Shown in pieces: positions 46,066-56,553 of a DNA stretch of 64,000 nucleotides. Both the position numbers and the translations under genes were made by a program. Source of the stretch: Pseudomonas beijingensis (GTDB taxonomy: Bacteria; Pseudomonadota; Gammaproteobacteria; Pseudomonadales; Pseudomonadaceae); NCBI RefSeq assembly GCF_030687295.1, contig NZ_CP117425.1:5274001-5338000 (forward strand). The letters are read 5' to 3'. The notes under the pieces were generated by a model. That model did no database searches. It was not told where the DNA came from and was given only the letters and a program-made list of their open reading frames with translations. Every line of letters begins with the position of its first letter. The stretch's first letter is position 1.

Positions 46066-49000
46066 CTACTCGGCTACGACGCCTTCCATGTAGGTCTTGA
46101 GTCGTTCCGCCAGGTGCTCGATGGCTTGGCGAAGGTCTTCCACGGCTTCAGCAAGCAGCGACCTGTCGCCTTCTCGACAAGTGCTTTCCAGTGCCTCGCA
46201 GGCGGCGATCAGACGTTGCGCCTGGATGATCCGCGCCCCGCCCTTGATCCGGTGTGCCAGGTCCGCCAGGCCTGGCAAGTCCTGTCGGGTGGCCAACTGC
46301 AGCAGTCGCGCTTGATCTTCGGCATTGCTGTTGACCAGCTCCTCCAACAGCGCCCTGATGGCGCGCGTGTCACCACCGGTCAATTGCTCCAGGCCGGTCA
46401 AGTCGAGGCCATCGCTGGACTGGGGCGCCCGCGCATCCGGCATGACCGAGGCCAGGCACGCATTGAGTGCCCTGAGGCCGATGGGCTTGAACAGGCAATC
46501 ATCCATCCCAGCCTCGGCGCAACGCTCCTTTTCCTCGGGCTGGGCGTTGGCCGTGAACCCCAGGATCAGCACCGGCGACAGGTTGCGGTCGCGCTCTTCG
46601 TCGCGAATGGCCCGGGCCAGTTCGTAGCCGCTCATCAAGGGCATGTTGCAGTCGGTGATGACCACATCGAAGTGTTCGCCGCGCCAGGCCTGCAGACCTT
46701 CGACACCGTTCTGTGCCTCGCGGACGCGATGACCCAGGTAGCCCAGTTGCTGGGACAACAGCAAGCGGTTGGCCGGGTAGTCGTCGACCACCAGAATACT
46801 CAGCGCCGGGACCGGCAGCAGCGCCTCGACCTCGGCAGGCGCCGCCGGCAGCGCATCGAGCAAGGGCAGGTCCAGCAGAACCTCGACCTGCGTGCCCTCC
46901 CCCGGCACGCTGCGCAACGTCAGGGTGCCGCCCATCATCTCGCATAACGTGCGGCTGATGACCAACCCCAACCCGGAACCGCTACGGACCGATTGAGGGT
47001 GATGGCCGGCCTGGGTAAAGGGGCTGAACAAGCGGCGCTGATCCTCGGGGGAAATGCCGCAACCGGTGTCCTCGACTCGCAGGCAAATGCCAAGACGCCC
47101 GTGTTCAGCGTCCAGCTCGCCGCGCACACTCAGGCGCACTTCGCCCTGGTCGGTGAACTTGATGGCGTTGCTCAACAGGTTCGAGACGATCTGCTTGAAG
47201 CGCAATGGATCAATCAACACGTCGCGGTTGACCCCGACGTCCAGCACCCAGTGCAAACGCAGGTGCTTCTGCCAGGCCAGGCCCTCGAAGATCCGCGCCA
47301 CCGACTCGATCAACGTGTGCAGATTGGCCCGTTGCGGCGCCAGCGACAGCTTGCCCGACTCGATGCGGGCGATGTCGAGGATGTCGCCGATCAAGTCCAG
47401 CATGCCGTGGGCGGCACCCGATGCGACTTCGATGGCGAATCGGTCCACGACGCCCTGGTCGGCTTTCTTCAGCGCCAGCTCCAACAGGCCGATCACCGCA
47501 TTCATGGGTGTGCGGATCTCATGGCTCATGGTCGCCACGAAGGTGGTCTTGGCCCGATTGGCCTCGTCGGCGCTTTCCTTGGCCACGCGCAATTGTTCCA
47601 GCAGGCGCCGCAGATAAACACCCCAGCCCAAGGCCACCAGCAACAGCAGCGCAGCAACGACGAATCCCTGGAGGATCGGGGTGCGGTTGCGCAGCCAATA
47701 ACTGTCGTCGATCACCACCTCGCTGCGCCAGCGGTTGGTCAGCTCGTCCATCTCTTCCGGCGTGATGCTCAACAACGCCTTGTCCAGGATCGAGTAAAGC
47801 TCCAAGGCGCCCCGGTTCGTCGCCAGGGCAACGTGCGCGGGCAAGGTGCCCACGGTGCTGGTGACTTGCAGCGTGTCGCGGTACTGGCGGGAGATCATGT
47901 AGCGGGCGCTGATCAGCGGATTGATCGCAGCGTCCGCCGTGCCGGCGGCGACCATGGCCATGGCGTCGGCCGCATTCTGCGCCGCCACCAGCTGCACGCG
48001 GGGGAACTGCTCCAGCAGGAACTCGCGCAGCACATTGGCACGCACCAGGGCCACGCGCTTGCCCGCCATCTGGTCCAAGGTCAGCGCCTTGGCCCTGACC
48101 GGCACCACCAGCACGAACGGGTTCGCCAGGTACGGTCGGGTAAAGCGCAACTCGTCCTCGAGTTCGGCACTGGGGATGGCGGTCGCCAGGACGTCGGCCT
48201 TACCGCTCTTGATCTGCCCGATCAAATCATCAACCGAATCACCCCGCTGCACATCGAATTTCAAACCAGTGCGCAGGCTGACGCGGGCCAGCACATCGGC
48301 GCCGATGCCGCGCAAATGGCCTTGCTCGTCGAAGAACGTCAGTGGCAGGAAGTTTTCGTTGACCGCCACCCTGATCCGCGGATGGGCATCCAGCCAACGC
48401 TGCTCGTTGACGCTGAAATGCAGCGCCTGCTGACCGGGCATGCTCGCCCCGCCAGCGCTCCAACGCCGCAGGATGATCATGCGTTCGCTGGCGGGAATGG
48501 CTTGCAACGCGGCGTTGACGATGCGCAACACGCGCCCATTGTCGCGATTGACCGCAAAGGCGAACGGCTGCACTTCCAGGCGCGAGAAATCAGCCAGTTG
48601 GACGTTGTTCAGATAATTTTTGCTGATCAGGTAGTTGGTACTGATCGAGTCCCCCAGGTAGACGTCGGCCTGACCAAACGCCACGGCGCCGATGGCGCTC
48701 AAGGTCGAGGGGAACAACTGCAAGGAAGCCTCGGGATAAAACGCCTCGACGGTTTCCGGCGGCAAGTAGTGATAGAGCATCGCCACCCGCTTGCCCGCCA
48801 GGTCCGTGGGCAAGTCCTGGCTGTCGTCGATGCGGGCCACGAGGGTCGGCAAGTCATCGGCATAGGGCTGGGACATCGTCAGGTCCGGATCGGCGGCTTC
48901 GAAGCCGTTGGCGGTGCCGAGCAGGTCGATCTCACCGCCGCGCAAGGCCTGGAGCAATTCGGCGTGGGACGGATAGCGCTGGACCTGCACCTTGACGTGC

Positions 49001-49284
49001 AACAGTTGCCCCAGCAATTGCGCATAGTCGGCGGTCAGGCCTTCGTAGTCGCGACCATTGCCGGTGATGCTGAAAGGCGCATAGTCCGGCGCCGAGGCAC
49101 CCAGCAGCAACGTGCCCTTTTGGCGCAGCCAGGCCCAGTCGGCGGCGTCGAGGGACACCGAATAATCATCCACGTGGGAGCGCCCGAGCACCTGCAACGA
49201 CTCAGGCGCCGCGTCCACCGGTGGCGCCACACTCAAAGAGCCCAGCAACAGCGCCACCAGGCCTGTGCGTAGAAGCAGCATCAT
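46066..49284 (-). CDS. BvgS-like hybrid sensor histidine kinase with two periplasmic SBP domains
   Basis: A ~1072-residue unorthodox kinase. Signal/anchor sequence [25 protein letters not shown], two bacterial extracellular solute-binding type 3 (Venus-flytrap) domains at about 40-270 and 290-520, a membrane helix ([23 protein letters not shown], ~545-567), HisKA with the phospho-His in [16 protein letters not shown] (~586), ATPase ([23 protein letters not shown]), a receiver (Asp in [12 protein letters not shown], ~876) and a C-terminal HPt ([10 protein letters not shown], ~1010). No PAS domain separates membrane and kinase, unlike BvgS. ATG at 49284 or one codon later is chosen for the signal sequence; the ribosome site is weak. 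Confidence 0.88.
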   Translation of the reverse strand: MMLLLRTGLVALLLGSLSVAPPVDAAPESLQVLGRSHVDDYSVSLDAADWAWLRQKGTLLLGASAPDYAPFSITGNGRDYEGLTADYAQLLGQLLHVKVQVQRYPSHAELLQALRGGEIDLLGTANGFEAADPDLTMSQPYADDLPTLVARIDDSQDLPTDLAGKRVAMLYHYLPPETVEAFYPEASLQLFPSTLSAIGAVAFGQADVYLGDSISTNYLISKNYLNNVQLADFSRLEVQPFAFAVNRDNGRVLRIVNAALQAIPASERMIILRRWSAGGASMPGQQALHFSVNEQRWLDAHPRIRVAVNENFLPLTFFDEQGHLRGIGADVLARVSLRTGLKFDVQRGDSVDDLIGQIKSGKADVLATAIPSAELEDELRFTRPYLANPFVLVVPVRAKALTLDQMAGKRVALVRANVLREFLLEQFPRVQLVAAQNAADAMAMVAAGTADAAINPLISARYMISRQYRDTLQVTSTVGTLPAHVALATNRGALELYSILDKALLSITPEEMDELTNRWRSEVVIDDSYWLRNRTPILQGFVVAALLLLVALGWGVYLRRLLEQLRVAKESADEANRAKTTFVATMSHEIRTPMNAVIGLLELALKKADQGVVDRFAIEVASGAAHGMLDLIGDILDIARIESGKLSLAPQRANLHTLIESVARIFEGLAWQKHLRLHWVLDVGVNRDVLIDPLRFKQIVSNLLSNAIKFTDQGEVRLSVRGELDAEHGRLGICLRVEDTGCGISPEDQRRLFSPFTQAGHHPQSVRSGSGLGLVISRTLCEMMGGTLTLRSVPGEGTQVEVLLDLPLLDALPAAPAEVEALLPVPALSILVVDDYPANRLLLSQQLGYLGHRVREAQNGVEGLQAWRGEHFDVVITDCNMPLMSGYELARAIRDEERDRNLSPVLILGFTANAQPEEKERCAEAGMDDCLFKPIGLRALNACLASVMPDARAPQSSDGLDLTGLEQLTGGDTRAIRALLEELVNSNAEDQARLLQLATRQDLPGLADLAHRIKGGARIIQAQRLIAACEALESTCREGDRSLLAEAVEDLRQAIEHLAERLKTYMEGVVAE

Positions 49285-49626
49285 CTGGTCAAGGTGTTTC
49301 GCTTGGCGTAGTCGGCCCGGAACACCGTCGACTGCACATTCAGTCAGGGTGACCGGCTGCGGGTTCAGACTGCCAATACGAGGGAACAGCGAACCGTCGA
49401 TGCGCCTGTCGAACAGACGCATGACATGAGTGTAGGAAGTTTCTGAAGAATTTCCTGTGAGTGACTGGAGGCCAGGACCCGAACCTGTGGGAGCGAGCTT
49501 GCTCGCGAAGGCGTCAGCTCAGCCAATATTGAAGTGACTGACACGACGCCATCGCGAGCAAGCTCGCTCCCACAGGGGGGTGCGTTGACTGATAGATTTC
49601 TTGCGAGTGACTCGCTCCCACAGGGC
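49285..49626. other. intergenic region between the hybrid kinase and pvdA
   Basis: A 342-base gap. The first ~150 bases would be the kinase leader and promoter; no clear hexamers are seen. The rest is a REP pair plus a remnant third arm. No gene is supported. Confidence 0.5.
49486..49623. repeat. REP doublet plus a remnant arm
   Basis: An inverted class-one pair (49486-49575) followed by CTTGCGAGTGACTCGCTCCC, a decayed third arm, directly after the pvdA stop codon. Confidence 0.88.
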
Positions 49627-50961
49627 CTATACGGCGGCGAGCAACCGATCACGCACCGGACGCGCCTGCCCGCGATTGTTCCCATGCTCATACAGCGAAC
49701 CGGCGATCTCATCGGCACGCACCGGCAGGATCGACAGCAAGGTGTCGCTCAGGCCATGGCTGGCCTGGCAGAAGCCCTGCATGTAGATCGCCGCCTTGCA
49801 GCGTTCGTCGGTGATCAGCTTGTAGTTGCGATCCACCTCGAAATCCCCCAGGTACTGCGCCAGCGGCTCCAGCAGGGTGCGGTGCATCTGCCGCTCGTAA
49901 CCGGTGGCCAGCACCACGGCGTCATAACGGCGCACCGTCAGCTCGCCGGTGGCGTTGTTGCGCATCGCCAGTTCCACGCCGGCGTCAGTGGCCGTGGCTT
50001 TCTCGATCGTGGTGAGGGTACGGAACGCATGACGGGCAATGCCAGAGACTTTCTGACGATAGAAAATCCCGTAGATGCGTTCGATCAGGTCGATGTCCAC
50101 CACCGAATAGTTGGTGTTGTGGTACTCGTTGACCAGCCGCTCGCGCTCGCTGTGGGGTTGCTGGAACACCAGGTCGGTGAACTCCGGCGAGAACACTTCG
50201 TTGACGAACGGGCTGTCGTCCGCCGGCTTCAAGGCCGAGCCGCGCAGGATCATGTCGACCTGTGCCGAAGGGAAGCTGTCGTTGAGGTCGATGAAGGCCT
50301 CCGCCGCGCTCTGCCCACCGCCGATGATGGCGATGTTCATCGGCTGGCCCTTCACGCATGGCTGGCTCGCCATGCGTTCCAGGTACTGGGAATGGTGGAA
50401 TACCCGCGCGTCATCCCTGAAGGCCTTGAACGCCTCGGGGATGCGCGCCGTACCACCGGCACTGACCACCAGCGAACGGGTGGTACGCACCAACTCTTCG
50501 CCCTGGGCATCCCGGGAAATCACCCGCAGCGCTTCGACCTGCTGGTTGTGCAGCACCGGTTCGATGCGCAGCACTTCTTCGCCATAGCGGCTCTGTTCGG
50601 TGAAGTGTCCGGCCACCCAGCGCAGGTAGTCATTGAACTCCATGCGGCACGGGTAGAAGGTGCCCAGGTTGATGAAGTCCACCAGGCGACCATGGTGCTT
50701 GAGGTAATTGACGAACGAATACGGGCTGGTGGGGTTGCGCAGGGTCACCAGGTCCTTGAGGAAGGAAATCTGCAACTCGCTCTGGGTCACCAGGGTGTTG
50801 CCGTGCCAGCGGTAGTCGGCCTGCTTGTCGAGGAACAGCACGTCCAGTTCACCCTGGACCGGCCCCCGCTCCTGCAGCGCGATGGCCAGCGCCAGGTTCG
50901 AAGGGCCGAAGCCAATGCCGATCAAGTCGTGAACGATGGGCGATGCAATTGCCTGTGTCAT
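49627..50961 (-). CDS. pvdA: L-ornithine N5-monooxygenase
   Basis: Hydroxylates the side-chain amine of ornithine, the first step toward the hydroxamate ligands of pyoverdine. 444 residues, full length. The FAD site is DLIGIGFGPSNLALAIAL, the substrate region WHGNTLVTQSELQISFLKDLVTLRNPTSPYSF, the NADPH site IAIIGGGQSAAEAF and the C-terminal ATGYERQMH. A PvdS-type box lies 97 bases upstream of the ATG. Cytoplasmic, feeding the non-ribosomal synthetases encoded elsewhere. Confidence 0.96.
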   Translation of the reverse strand: MTQAIASPIVHDLIGIGFGPSNLALAIALQERGPVQGELDVLFLDKQADYRWHGNTLVTQSELQISFLKDLVTLRNPTSPYSFVNYLKHHGRLVDFINLGTFYPCRMEFNDYLRWVAGHFTEQSRYGEEVLRIEPVLHNQQVEALRVISRDAQGEELVRTTRSLVVSAGGTARIPEAFKAFRDDARVFHHSQYLERMASQPCVKGQPMNIAIIGGGQSAAEAFIDLNDSFPSAQVDMILRGSALKPADDSPFVNEVFSPEFTDLVFQQPHSERERLVNEYHNTNYSVVDIDLIERIYGIFYRQKVSGIARHAFRTLTTIEKATATDAGVELAMRNNATGELTVRRYDAVVLATGYERQMHRTLLEPLAQYLGDFEVDRNYKLITDERCKAAIYMQGFCQASHGLSDTLLSILPVRADEIAGSLYEHGNNRGQARPVRDRLLAAV

Positions 50962-51057
50962 GTCCAGTGTCCTCTGGAAAAGCCCCTCAACAGGGCACGA
51001 AAAGCCTGGGGAACCTGACCGGCATTCGCGGCGCCGGCAAGTCGTCTGTTGAGAGGA

Positions 51058-51081
51058 ACGAGGACAATGAAAAAAAATTTA
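51058..51081 (-). promoter_or_regulatory. PvdS iron-starvation box of pvdA
   Basis: On the minus strand TAAAT, exactly 16 bases, then CGT, the signature of PvdS-dependent promoters. The spacer begins with a T tract. Confidence 0.85.
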
Positions 51082-51107
51082 CCGCCGGGTGACCGGCGAC
51101 GATCGAA

Positions 51108-51590
51108 TCAGGGCGCGTCCCACTGACGCACGCGAACGCGACAGTGCTTCATGGCATTGACGATGTGCTTTTCCACCAATGCCCGGGAAATGCCCAGGCG
51201 CTCGGCGATTTGCGGGTGGGACAGGCCTTCGAGCTTGCGCAGCAGGAAACTCTCGCGGCACAGCGGCGGCAGCTCGGCCAGGGCGCGCTGCAGCATGTCC
51301 AGGCGCTGGCCATGATCGAGGCTGGTGTGGGGCGACGGCGTGAAGAAGCGTTCTTCACTGTCCAGCACATCCAGGGATTCGACCTGGCGCAGGGTATTGC
51401 GCCGATGCCCGTCGATCACCAGGTTCAGCGCCGTGCGGTAGAGGAATGCCCGAGGCTGTTCGATGGGCGTGTCGCTGGCACGCTCCAGCACCCGCACATA
51501 GGCGTCATGCACCACATCCTCGGCCGCCTGGCGGTTGCCTAGCTTGGCGTTCAGGAAACACACCAGCTCGCGATAGTAGTTTTCCAACAT
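51108..51590 (-). CDS. fpvI: ECF sigma factor, FpvI by position
   Basis: A 160-residue FecI-type sigma factor: region 2 (YYRELVCFLNAKLGNRQAAEDVVHDAYVRVLE) and region 4 (LPPLCRESFLLRKLEGLSHPQIAERLGISRALVEKHIVNAMKHC). It lies between pvdA and pvdR, the place of fpvI in PAO1, where FpvI drives the pyoverdine receptor gene. The ATG at 51590 is preferred over an upstream ATG because it starts the conserved MLENYYREL. A Fur-like box lies upstream. No fpvR anti-sigma gene is adjacent, so regulation may differ. Confidence 0.8.
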   Translation of the reverse strand: MLENYYRELVCFLNAKLGNRQAAEDVVHDAYVRVLERASDTPIEQPRAFLYRTALNLVIDGHRRNTLRQVESLDVLDSEERFFTPSPHTSLDHGQRLDMLQRALAELPPLCRESFLLRKLEGLSHPQIAERLGISRALVEKHIVNAMKHCRVRVRQWDAP

Positions 51591-51685
51591 GACTCCCGTG
51601 CGCAATGACTGCGACAGCTATCCCTGTGCCACCCGGCATGCCGGAAAAGGGCATGGCACGATAGTGGCAGATTCAATCGCGTAAT

Positions 51686-51704
51686 TTATAGTAATTCTCA
51701 TATA
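51686..51704 (-). promoter_or_regulatory. Fur-like box before fpvI
   Basis: On the minus strand TATATGAGAATTACTATAA contains TGAGAATTACTA, resembling the Fur heptamer arrangement; less symmetrical than the fecI box. It lies ~95 bases before the start codon. Confidence 0.5.
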
Positions 51705-51769
51705 GATTTAAAGCATTGGTTTGTATCTAGGCGGATTCGTTTATTTCCATTGGCGCCGAGTACCGCTGG

Positions 51770-51893
51770 TGTGGCGAGGGAGCTTGCTCCCGCTGGCCTG
51801 CGCAGCAGGCCCAAAGCAGGCGACACTTTTAAAACTGGGGACTCAGGTCCTGGGGCCGCTTCGCGGCCCAGCGGGAGCAAGCTCCCTCGCCAC
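51770..51893. repeat. REP doublet, second class
   Basis: Inverted arms GTGGCGAGGGAGCTTGCTCC and GGAGCAAGCTCCCTCGCCAC. The arm is a hybrid: the outside is like the 18358 class, the inside (AGCTTGCT) like the common class. Confidence 0.85.
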
Positions 51894-51934
51894 GGGCCAT
51901 GTCGTTTCAACTGCTACCAAGTATTTCACCCCAC

Positions 51935-51958
51935 TAAATTCCTGCCCGGAACGCTCGT
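51935..51958 (+). promoter_or_regulatory. PvdS iron-starvation box of pvdR
   Basis: CTAAAT, spacer of 16 bases after TAAAT, then CGTTT; matches the TAAAT-N16-CGT pattern. It lies 68 bases before the pvdR ATG. Confidence 0.85.
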
Positions 51959-52025
51959 TTACCAGAACAGCCCCCCGTCCCCGCCCTTCCTGGGATGGGC
52001 CCGATATCACCGGCCGGAACCCTGC

Positions 52026-53177
52026 ATGAAACGTCCCCGCCCTACCCGACGCGCCTGGCTTCTCACCTTCGCCCTGCTTCCGGCCGTGGCCTTCGCCGCG
52101 TGGCAAGCGGTCGTGCCCAGCCGTGCGCCCCTGGTCACCGCGCCCGTTACCCGTGGCGATATCGAAAACAGCGTCACCGCCCTCGGCACCCTGCAACCCC
52201 GACGTTACGTGGATGTAGGCGCCCAGGCGTCCGGGCAGATCCAGAAGATTCACGTGGAAGCCGGCGACGAGGTGCGTGAAGGCCAACTGCTGGTGGAAAT
52301 CGACCCGTCCACGCAAAAAGCCAAGCTCGACGCCGGGCGTTTTTCGATTGAAAACCTCAAGGCCCAGCTCCAGGAGCAGCGCGCCCAGCACGACCTGGCG
52401 CAGCAGAAATTCCGCCGCCAGCAGCAACTCAAGGCCGGCGGCGCCACCCGCGAGGAAGACGTGCAGACCGCCCAGGCCGAAGTGCGGGCGACCCAGGCGC
52501 GCATCGACATGTTCCAGGCGCAGATCCGCCAGGCCCAGGCCAGCCTGCGCAGCGACGAGGCCGAGTTGGGTTACACGCGCATCTATGCGCCGATGAGCGG
52601 CACCGTGGTCGCCGTCGGAGCCCGGGAAGGCCAGACCCTCAACGCCCAGCAGCAAACCCCGTTGATCCTGCGCATCGCCCGGTTATCGCCCATGACCGTC
52701 TGGGCCGAAGTCTCGGAAGCCGACATCGGCCACGTCAAGCCAGGCATGACCGCCTACTTCACCACCCTGGCCGGCGGCAGCCGGCGCTGGAGCAGTACCG
52801 TTCGGCAGATCTTGCCAGTGCCACCGCGCCCGCTGGAAGCCAGCCAGGGTGGCAGCCCCACCGGCGGGCGCAGTGGCAGCGAACGGGTGGTGCTCTACAC
52901 CGTGTTGCTCGACGTCGACAACGCCGACCGCGCGCTGATGACCGACATGACTGCCCAGGTGTTTTTCGTCGCCGCCCAGGCCCAAGACGTACTGACCGTG
53001 CCCAGCGCCGCATTGCAAGACAATGCCGGCCAAGTGCAAGTGCTGGCCGAGAACGGCGAGGTTCAGCCGCGGACCGTGCGTACCGGCGTCAGTGATCGAC
53101 TGCGCACCCAGATCGTCGACGGCCTGAATGAGGGCGAGCGGGTGCTGATCGACTCGGCTGTCGGCAGCGGGGGCTGA
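52026..53177 (+). CDS. pvdR: pyoverdine export/recycling periplasmic adaptor (MacA-like)
   Basis: A 383-residue membrane-fusion protein that links the PvdT pump to OpmQ. An N-terminal membrane anchor (WLLTFALLPAVAFAAWQAVV), lipoyl halves (GAQASGQIQKIHVEAGDEVREGQ and TRIYAPMSGTVVAVGAREGQT) flanking a long coiled-coil hairpin rich in Gln and Ala (~105-180), then beta-barrel domains. In PAO1 PvdRT-OpmQ returns recycled pyoverdine from periplasm to the outside. The stop at 53177 abuts the pvdT ATG. Confidence 0.93.
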   Translation: MKRPRPTRRAWLLTFALLPAVAFAAWQAVVPSRAPLVTAPVTRGDIENSVTALGTLQPRRYVDVGAQASGQIQKIHVEAGDEVREGQLLVEIDPSTQKAKLDAGRFSIENLKAQLQEQRAQHDLAQQKFRRQQQLKAGGATREEDVQTAQAEVRATQARIDMFQAQIRQAQASLRSDEAELGYTRIYAPMSGTVVAVGAREGQTLNAQQQTPLILRIARLSPMTVWAEVSEADIGHVKPGMTAYFTTLAGGSRRWSSTVRQILPVPPRPLEASQGGSPTGGRSGSERVVLYTVLLDVDNADRALMTDMTAQVFFVAAQAQDVLTVPSAALQDNAGQVQVLAENGEVQPRTVRTGVSDRLRTQIVDGLNEGERVLIDSAVGSGG

Positions 53178-55148
53178 ATGAACACGCCCCTGATCGAACT
53201 ACGGGACATTCGCAAGGCCTACGGCGGTGGCGACAGCCCCCGGGTGGAGGTGCTGCGCGGCATCGATTTATCCATCCACGCCGGAGAATTCCTGGCGATT
53301 GTCGGCGCCTCCGGTTCCGGTAAATCGACCCTGATGAACATCCTCGGCTGCCTCGACCGCCCCACCAGCGGCGAGTACCGTTTCGCCGGCGAAGACGTCG
53401 CCCATCTGGGCAGCGATGAACTGGCCTGGCTGCGACGCGAAGCGTTCGGCTTCGTGTTCCAGGGCTATCACCTGATTCCTTCCGGCACCGCCCAGGAGAA
53501 CGTCGAGATGCCGGCCATCTACGCCGGCACCTCCGCCGCCGAGCGCCACGTCCGGGCCAGCGCCCTGCTCGAGCGCCTGGGCCTGGCCAGCCGCACCGGC
53601 AACCGTCCCCATCAGCTCTCCGGCGGGCAGCAGCAACGGGTGTCGATTGCCCGGGCCTTGATGAACGGCGGCCACATCATCCTCGCCGACGAACCCACCG
53701 GTGCCCTCGACAGCCAGAGCGGCATCGAGGTCATGGCGTTGCTCGACGAACTGGCGAGCCAGGGCCACGTGGTGATCCTGATCACCCACGACCGCGAAGT
53801 GGCGGCCCGGGCCAAGCGCATCATCGAGATCCGTGATGGGCTGATCATCAGCGACAGCGCCACCGCTTTGCCCCACGACGCGCAAGCCAATCCAAAGGCG
53901 TTGCAAGCCGTGGACCTGCGCCAGCGCCTGAGTGCCGGCAGCGAACACAACGGTGCCTGGAAAGGTGAGCTGGTGGACGCGGTGCAGGCGGCGTGGCGGG
54001 TGATGTGGATCAATCGCTTTCGCACCGCCCTGACCCTGCTCGGCATTGTCATCGGCGTGGCCTCGGTGGTGGTGATGCTGGCCGTGGGCGAAGGCAGCAA
54101 GCGCCAGGTCATGGCCCAGATGGGCGCGTTCGGCTCGAACATCATCTACCTCAACGGCATCGCGCCCACCCCACGCGCCGCCAAGGGCATCATCAGCGAA
54201 TACGACCTCGCCGCCCTCGCCGAGCTGCCCGAAGTGCAACGGATCATGCCGGTCAACGGCGCCGAAGCCAGTGTGCGCTTCGGCAATCTCGACCACACCA
54301 GCTACGTCGGCGGTAACGATACGAATTTCCCGACCATCTTCAATTGGCCGGTGGCCGAGGGCAGTTACTTTACCGACGCCGATGAACGCGGCGCCGCGGC
54401 GGTGGCGGTGATCGGCCACAAGGTCCGGCAGAAACTGCTCAAGGACGTCGCCGACCCCATCGGCCGTTACATCCTGATCGAGAACATGCCGTTCCAGGTG
54501 GTCGGCGTGCTGGCGGAAAAAGGCGCCAGCTCCGGGGATTCGGACGCCGACAATCGCATCGCCGTGCCCTACTCCGCCGCCAGCGTGCGGTTGTTCGGCA
54601 CGCGTCATCCCGAATACGTGGTGATCGCCGCCCGGGACGCCGGCAAGGTCAAGGAGGCCGAACAGGCGATCTCCCGCACCCTGTTGCGCCTGCACGACGG
54701 CAAACAGGATTTCGAGCTGACCAACAACGCCGCGATGATCCAGGCCGAAGCGCGCACCCAGGGCACGCTGTCGCTGATGCTCGGTGCCATTGCCGCGATT
54801 TCGCTGTTGGTGGGCGGCATCGGCGTGATGAACATCATGCTCATGACCGTGCGCGAACGCACTCGCGAGATTGGTATCCGCATGGCCACCGGCGCCCGCC
54901 AGCGCGACATCCTGCGCCAATTCCTCACCGAAGCAGTGATGCTCTCGGTGGTCGGTGGGGTCACCGGTATCGGCCTGGCCCTGCTGGTGGGCGGCGCGTT
55001 GCTGCTGGGCAAGATCGCCGTGGCCTTTGAATGGCTGGCGGTGTTCGGTGCCTTCGGCTGCGCCTTGGTCACCGGCGTCGTCTTCGGCTTCATGCCCGCC
55101 CGCAAGGCCGCCCGCCTCGACCCGGTCGCGGCCCTCACCAGTGAATGA
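53178..55148 (+). CDS. pvdT: pyoverdine export ABC transporter ATPase/permease (MacB-like)
   Basis: A 656-residue fusion of an N-terminal ATPase (Walker [13 protein letters not shown] near 47, signature [15 protein letters not shown], Walker [12 protein letters not shown]) and a MacB permease with one helix near 280, a large periplasmic domain and three C-terminal helices ([15 protein letters not shown]..., [16 protein letters not shown]). It powers PvdR-OpmQ. It starts directly after the pvdR stop codon, without a gap. Confidence 0.95.
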   Translation: MNTPLIELRDIRKAYGGGDSPRVEVLRGIDLSIHAGEFLAIVGASGSGKSTLMNILGCLDRPTSGEYRFAGEDVAHLGSDELAWLRREAFGFVFQGYHLIPSGTAQENVEMPAIYAGTSAAERHVRASALLERLGLASRTGNRPHQLSGGQQQRVSIARALMNGGHIILADEPTGALDSQSGIEVMALLDELASQGHVVILITHDREVAARAKRIIEIRDGLIISDSATALPHDAQANPKALQAVDLRQRLSAGSEHNGAWKGELVDAVQAAWRVMWINRFRTALTLLGIVIGVASVVVMLAVGEGSKRQVMAQMGAFGSNIIYLNGIAPTPRAAKGIISEYDLAALAELPEVQRIMPVNGAEASVRFGNLDHTSYVGGNDTNFPTIFNWPVAEGSYFTDADERGAAAVAVIGHKVRQKLLKDVADPIGRYILIENMPFQVVGVLAEKGASSGDSDADNRIAVPYSAASVRLFGTRHPEYVVIAARDAGKVKEAEQAISRTLLRLHDGKQDFELTNNAAMIQAEARTQGTLSLMLGAIAAISLLVGGIGVMNIMLMTVRERTREIGIRMATGARQRDILRQFLTEAVMLSVVGGVTGIGLALLVGGALLLGKIAVAFEWLAVFGAFGCALVTGVVFGFMPARKAARLDPVAALTSE

Positions 55149-55158
55149 ACCCCACCCT

Positions 55159-56553
55159 ATGAAAGCGCACCTGACCCTCCTGGCCGCCAGCCTGTTGCTG
55201 GCGGCCTGCGCCACCCCGGTGTCGGCACCGGACAGCGGCATCCAGCCGCCACCGGCCTGGCAGCACCTCGACACACCCAGCGCCCGCGCGGACAACCAGC
55301 AGTGGTGGACACATTTCGGCAGCCCGCCATTGAACCGGCTGATCGAACAGGCGCGACGGGACAGCCACGACCTGGCCGCCGCCATGGCCCGGGTGCGCCA
55401 GGCCCAGGCCAGCGCGGTGATTGCCGGGGCGCCGTTGCTGCCAGCGGTCACGGCCGGGCTCAACGGTAATCGCCAGGAGTTGCTGCGGGGCAAGGGCTAC
55501 AGCCAGCTGGACGTGGATCGGAACAACCGCACCATCGATTACTACGACGCCAACCTCAGTGCCACCTATGAGCTGGACTTCTGGGGTGGCAAACGGGCGG
55601 CTCGGGACAGTGCGCTGAGCACGCTGGCGGCCAGCCAGTTCGACCGGGCGACGGTGGAGTTGACCCTGCTCAGCGGCGTCGCCAACAGCTACACCCAGGC
55701 GTTGTCCCTGCGCGAGCAACAGCGCATCGCCGAACAGAACCTAGACAACGCCCAGCGCGTGCTCGACCTGGTGCAGACCCGCTACGACGCCGGCAGCGCC
55801 ACGGCCCTGGAACTGTCCCAGCAAAAAAGCCTGGTGGCGGCCCAGCAACGCCGCGTGCCCCAAGTGCAGCAACAGGCCCGGGAAGCCGTGATCACCCTGG
55901 CGACGCTGCTGGGGCATCCGGTGCAGTCGGTCAGGCTGGATGACGACAGTTTCGACCGCCTGCACTGGCCGGCCATCGATGTCGGCGTGCCCAGCGAACT
56001 GCTGCGCCGTCGCCCGGACATCGCCGCCGCCGAAGCGCGCCTCGCCGCCGCCCAGGCCGACATCACCGTGGCCCGCGCCGCCATGTTGCCCTCTGTCACC
56101 CTGGGCCTGAGCCTGGGCACTGGCGCCGACATCGCCGACCAGTTGCTGCGCAACAACGTCTACAACCTCACCGCCGGAATCGCCGCGCCGATCTTCAACA
56201 ACGGCCGCCTGAGTGCCGAACGAGACAGGGCCAGCGCCCGCCAGGAGGAACTGCTGGAGCTCTACCGCGCCGCCATCATCAACGGCTTCGCCGACGTCGA
56301 AAAAGCCCTGAACGGCATCAACGGCCTCGACCGCCAACGACAATGGCAAAGCGAAGAGCTGCACCAGGCCCAGACCGCCTTCGACATCGCCCAGCGCCGC
56401 TACCAGGCCGGCGCCGAAGACCTGCTCACCGTACTGGAAACCCAACGTACGCTGTACGCCGCCCAGGACATGAACGTGCAGCTGAGATTGGCGCGGGTGC
56501 AGGCGAGTGTGGCGTTGTACAAGGCGTTGGGCGGGGGCTGGCGGGTGATGTAG
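55159..56553 (+). CDS. opmQ: outer-membrane efflux lipoprotein (NodT/TolC family)
   Basis: A 464-residue outer-membrane channel of the PvdRT-OpmQ pump. The signal peptide ends in a lipobox LLAACATP with the lipid-attached Cys at residue 19. Two internally repeated OEP domains follow; the NodT-type motif LRRRPDIAAAEARLAAAQADI is clear. The ATG at 55159 starts the signal peptide 10 bases after the pvdT stop. No terminator is obvious before the REP pair. Confidence 0.93.
   Translation: MKAHLTLLAASLLLAACATPVSAPDSGIQPPPAWQHLDTPSARADNQQWWTHFGSPPLNRLIEQARRDSHDLAAAMARVRQAQASAVIAGAPLLPAVTAGLNGNRQELLRGKGYSQLDVDRNNRTIDYYDANLSATYELDFWGGKRAARDSALSTLAASQFDRATVELTLLSGVANSYTQALSLREQQRIAEQNLDNAQRVLDLVQTRYDAGSATALELSQQKSLVAAQQRRVPQVQQQAREAVITLATLLGHPVQSVRLDDDSFDRLHWPAIDVGVPSELLRRRPDIAAAEARLAAAQADITVARAAMLPSVTLGLSLGTGADIADQLLRNNVYNLTAGIAAPIFNNGRLSAERDRASARQEELLELYRAAIINGFADVEKALNGINGLDRQRQWQSEELHQAQTAFDIAQRRYQAGAEDLLTVLETQRTLYAAQDMNVQLRLARVQASVALYKALGGGWRVM

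Larger units (their letters stand above)
51591..52025. other. fpvI/pvdR divergent region
   Basis: A 435-base gap holding, from left to right, a Fur-like box serving fpvI (51686-51704), a second-class REP pair (51770-51893) and a PvdS box serving pvdR (51935-51958). The REP pair separates the two divergent promoters. No gene is supported. Confidence 0.6.

Noticed and set aside
46993..49272. A 759-codon open frame on the plus strand
   Set aside because: Antisense of the hybrid kinase; composition and lack of motifs show it is a shadow frame. The same holds for 36885-39506 opposite fecA, 53268-55493 opposite pvdT and 22446-24302 opposite the chemoreceptor.
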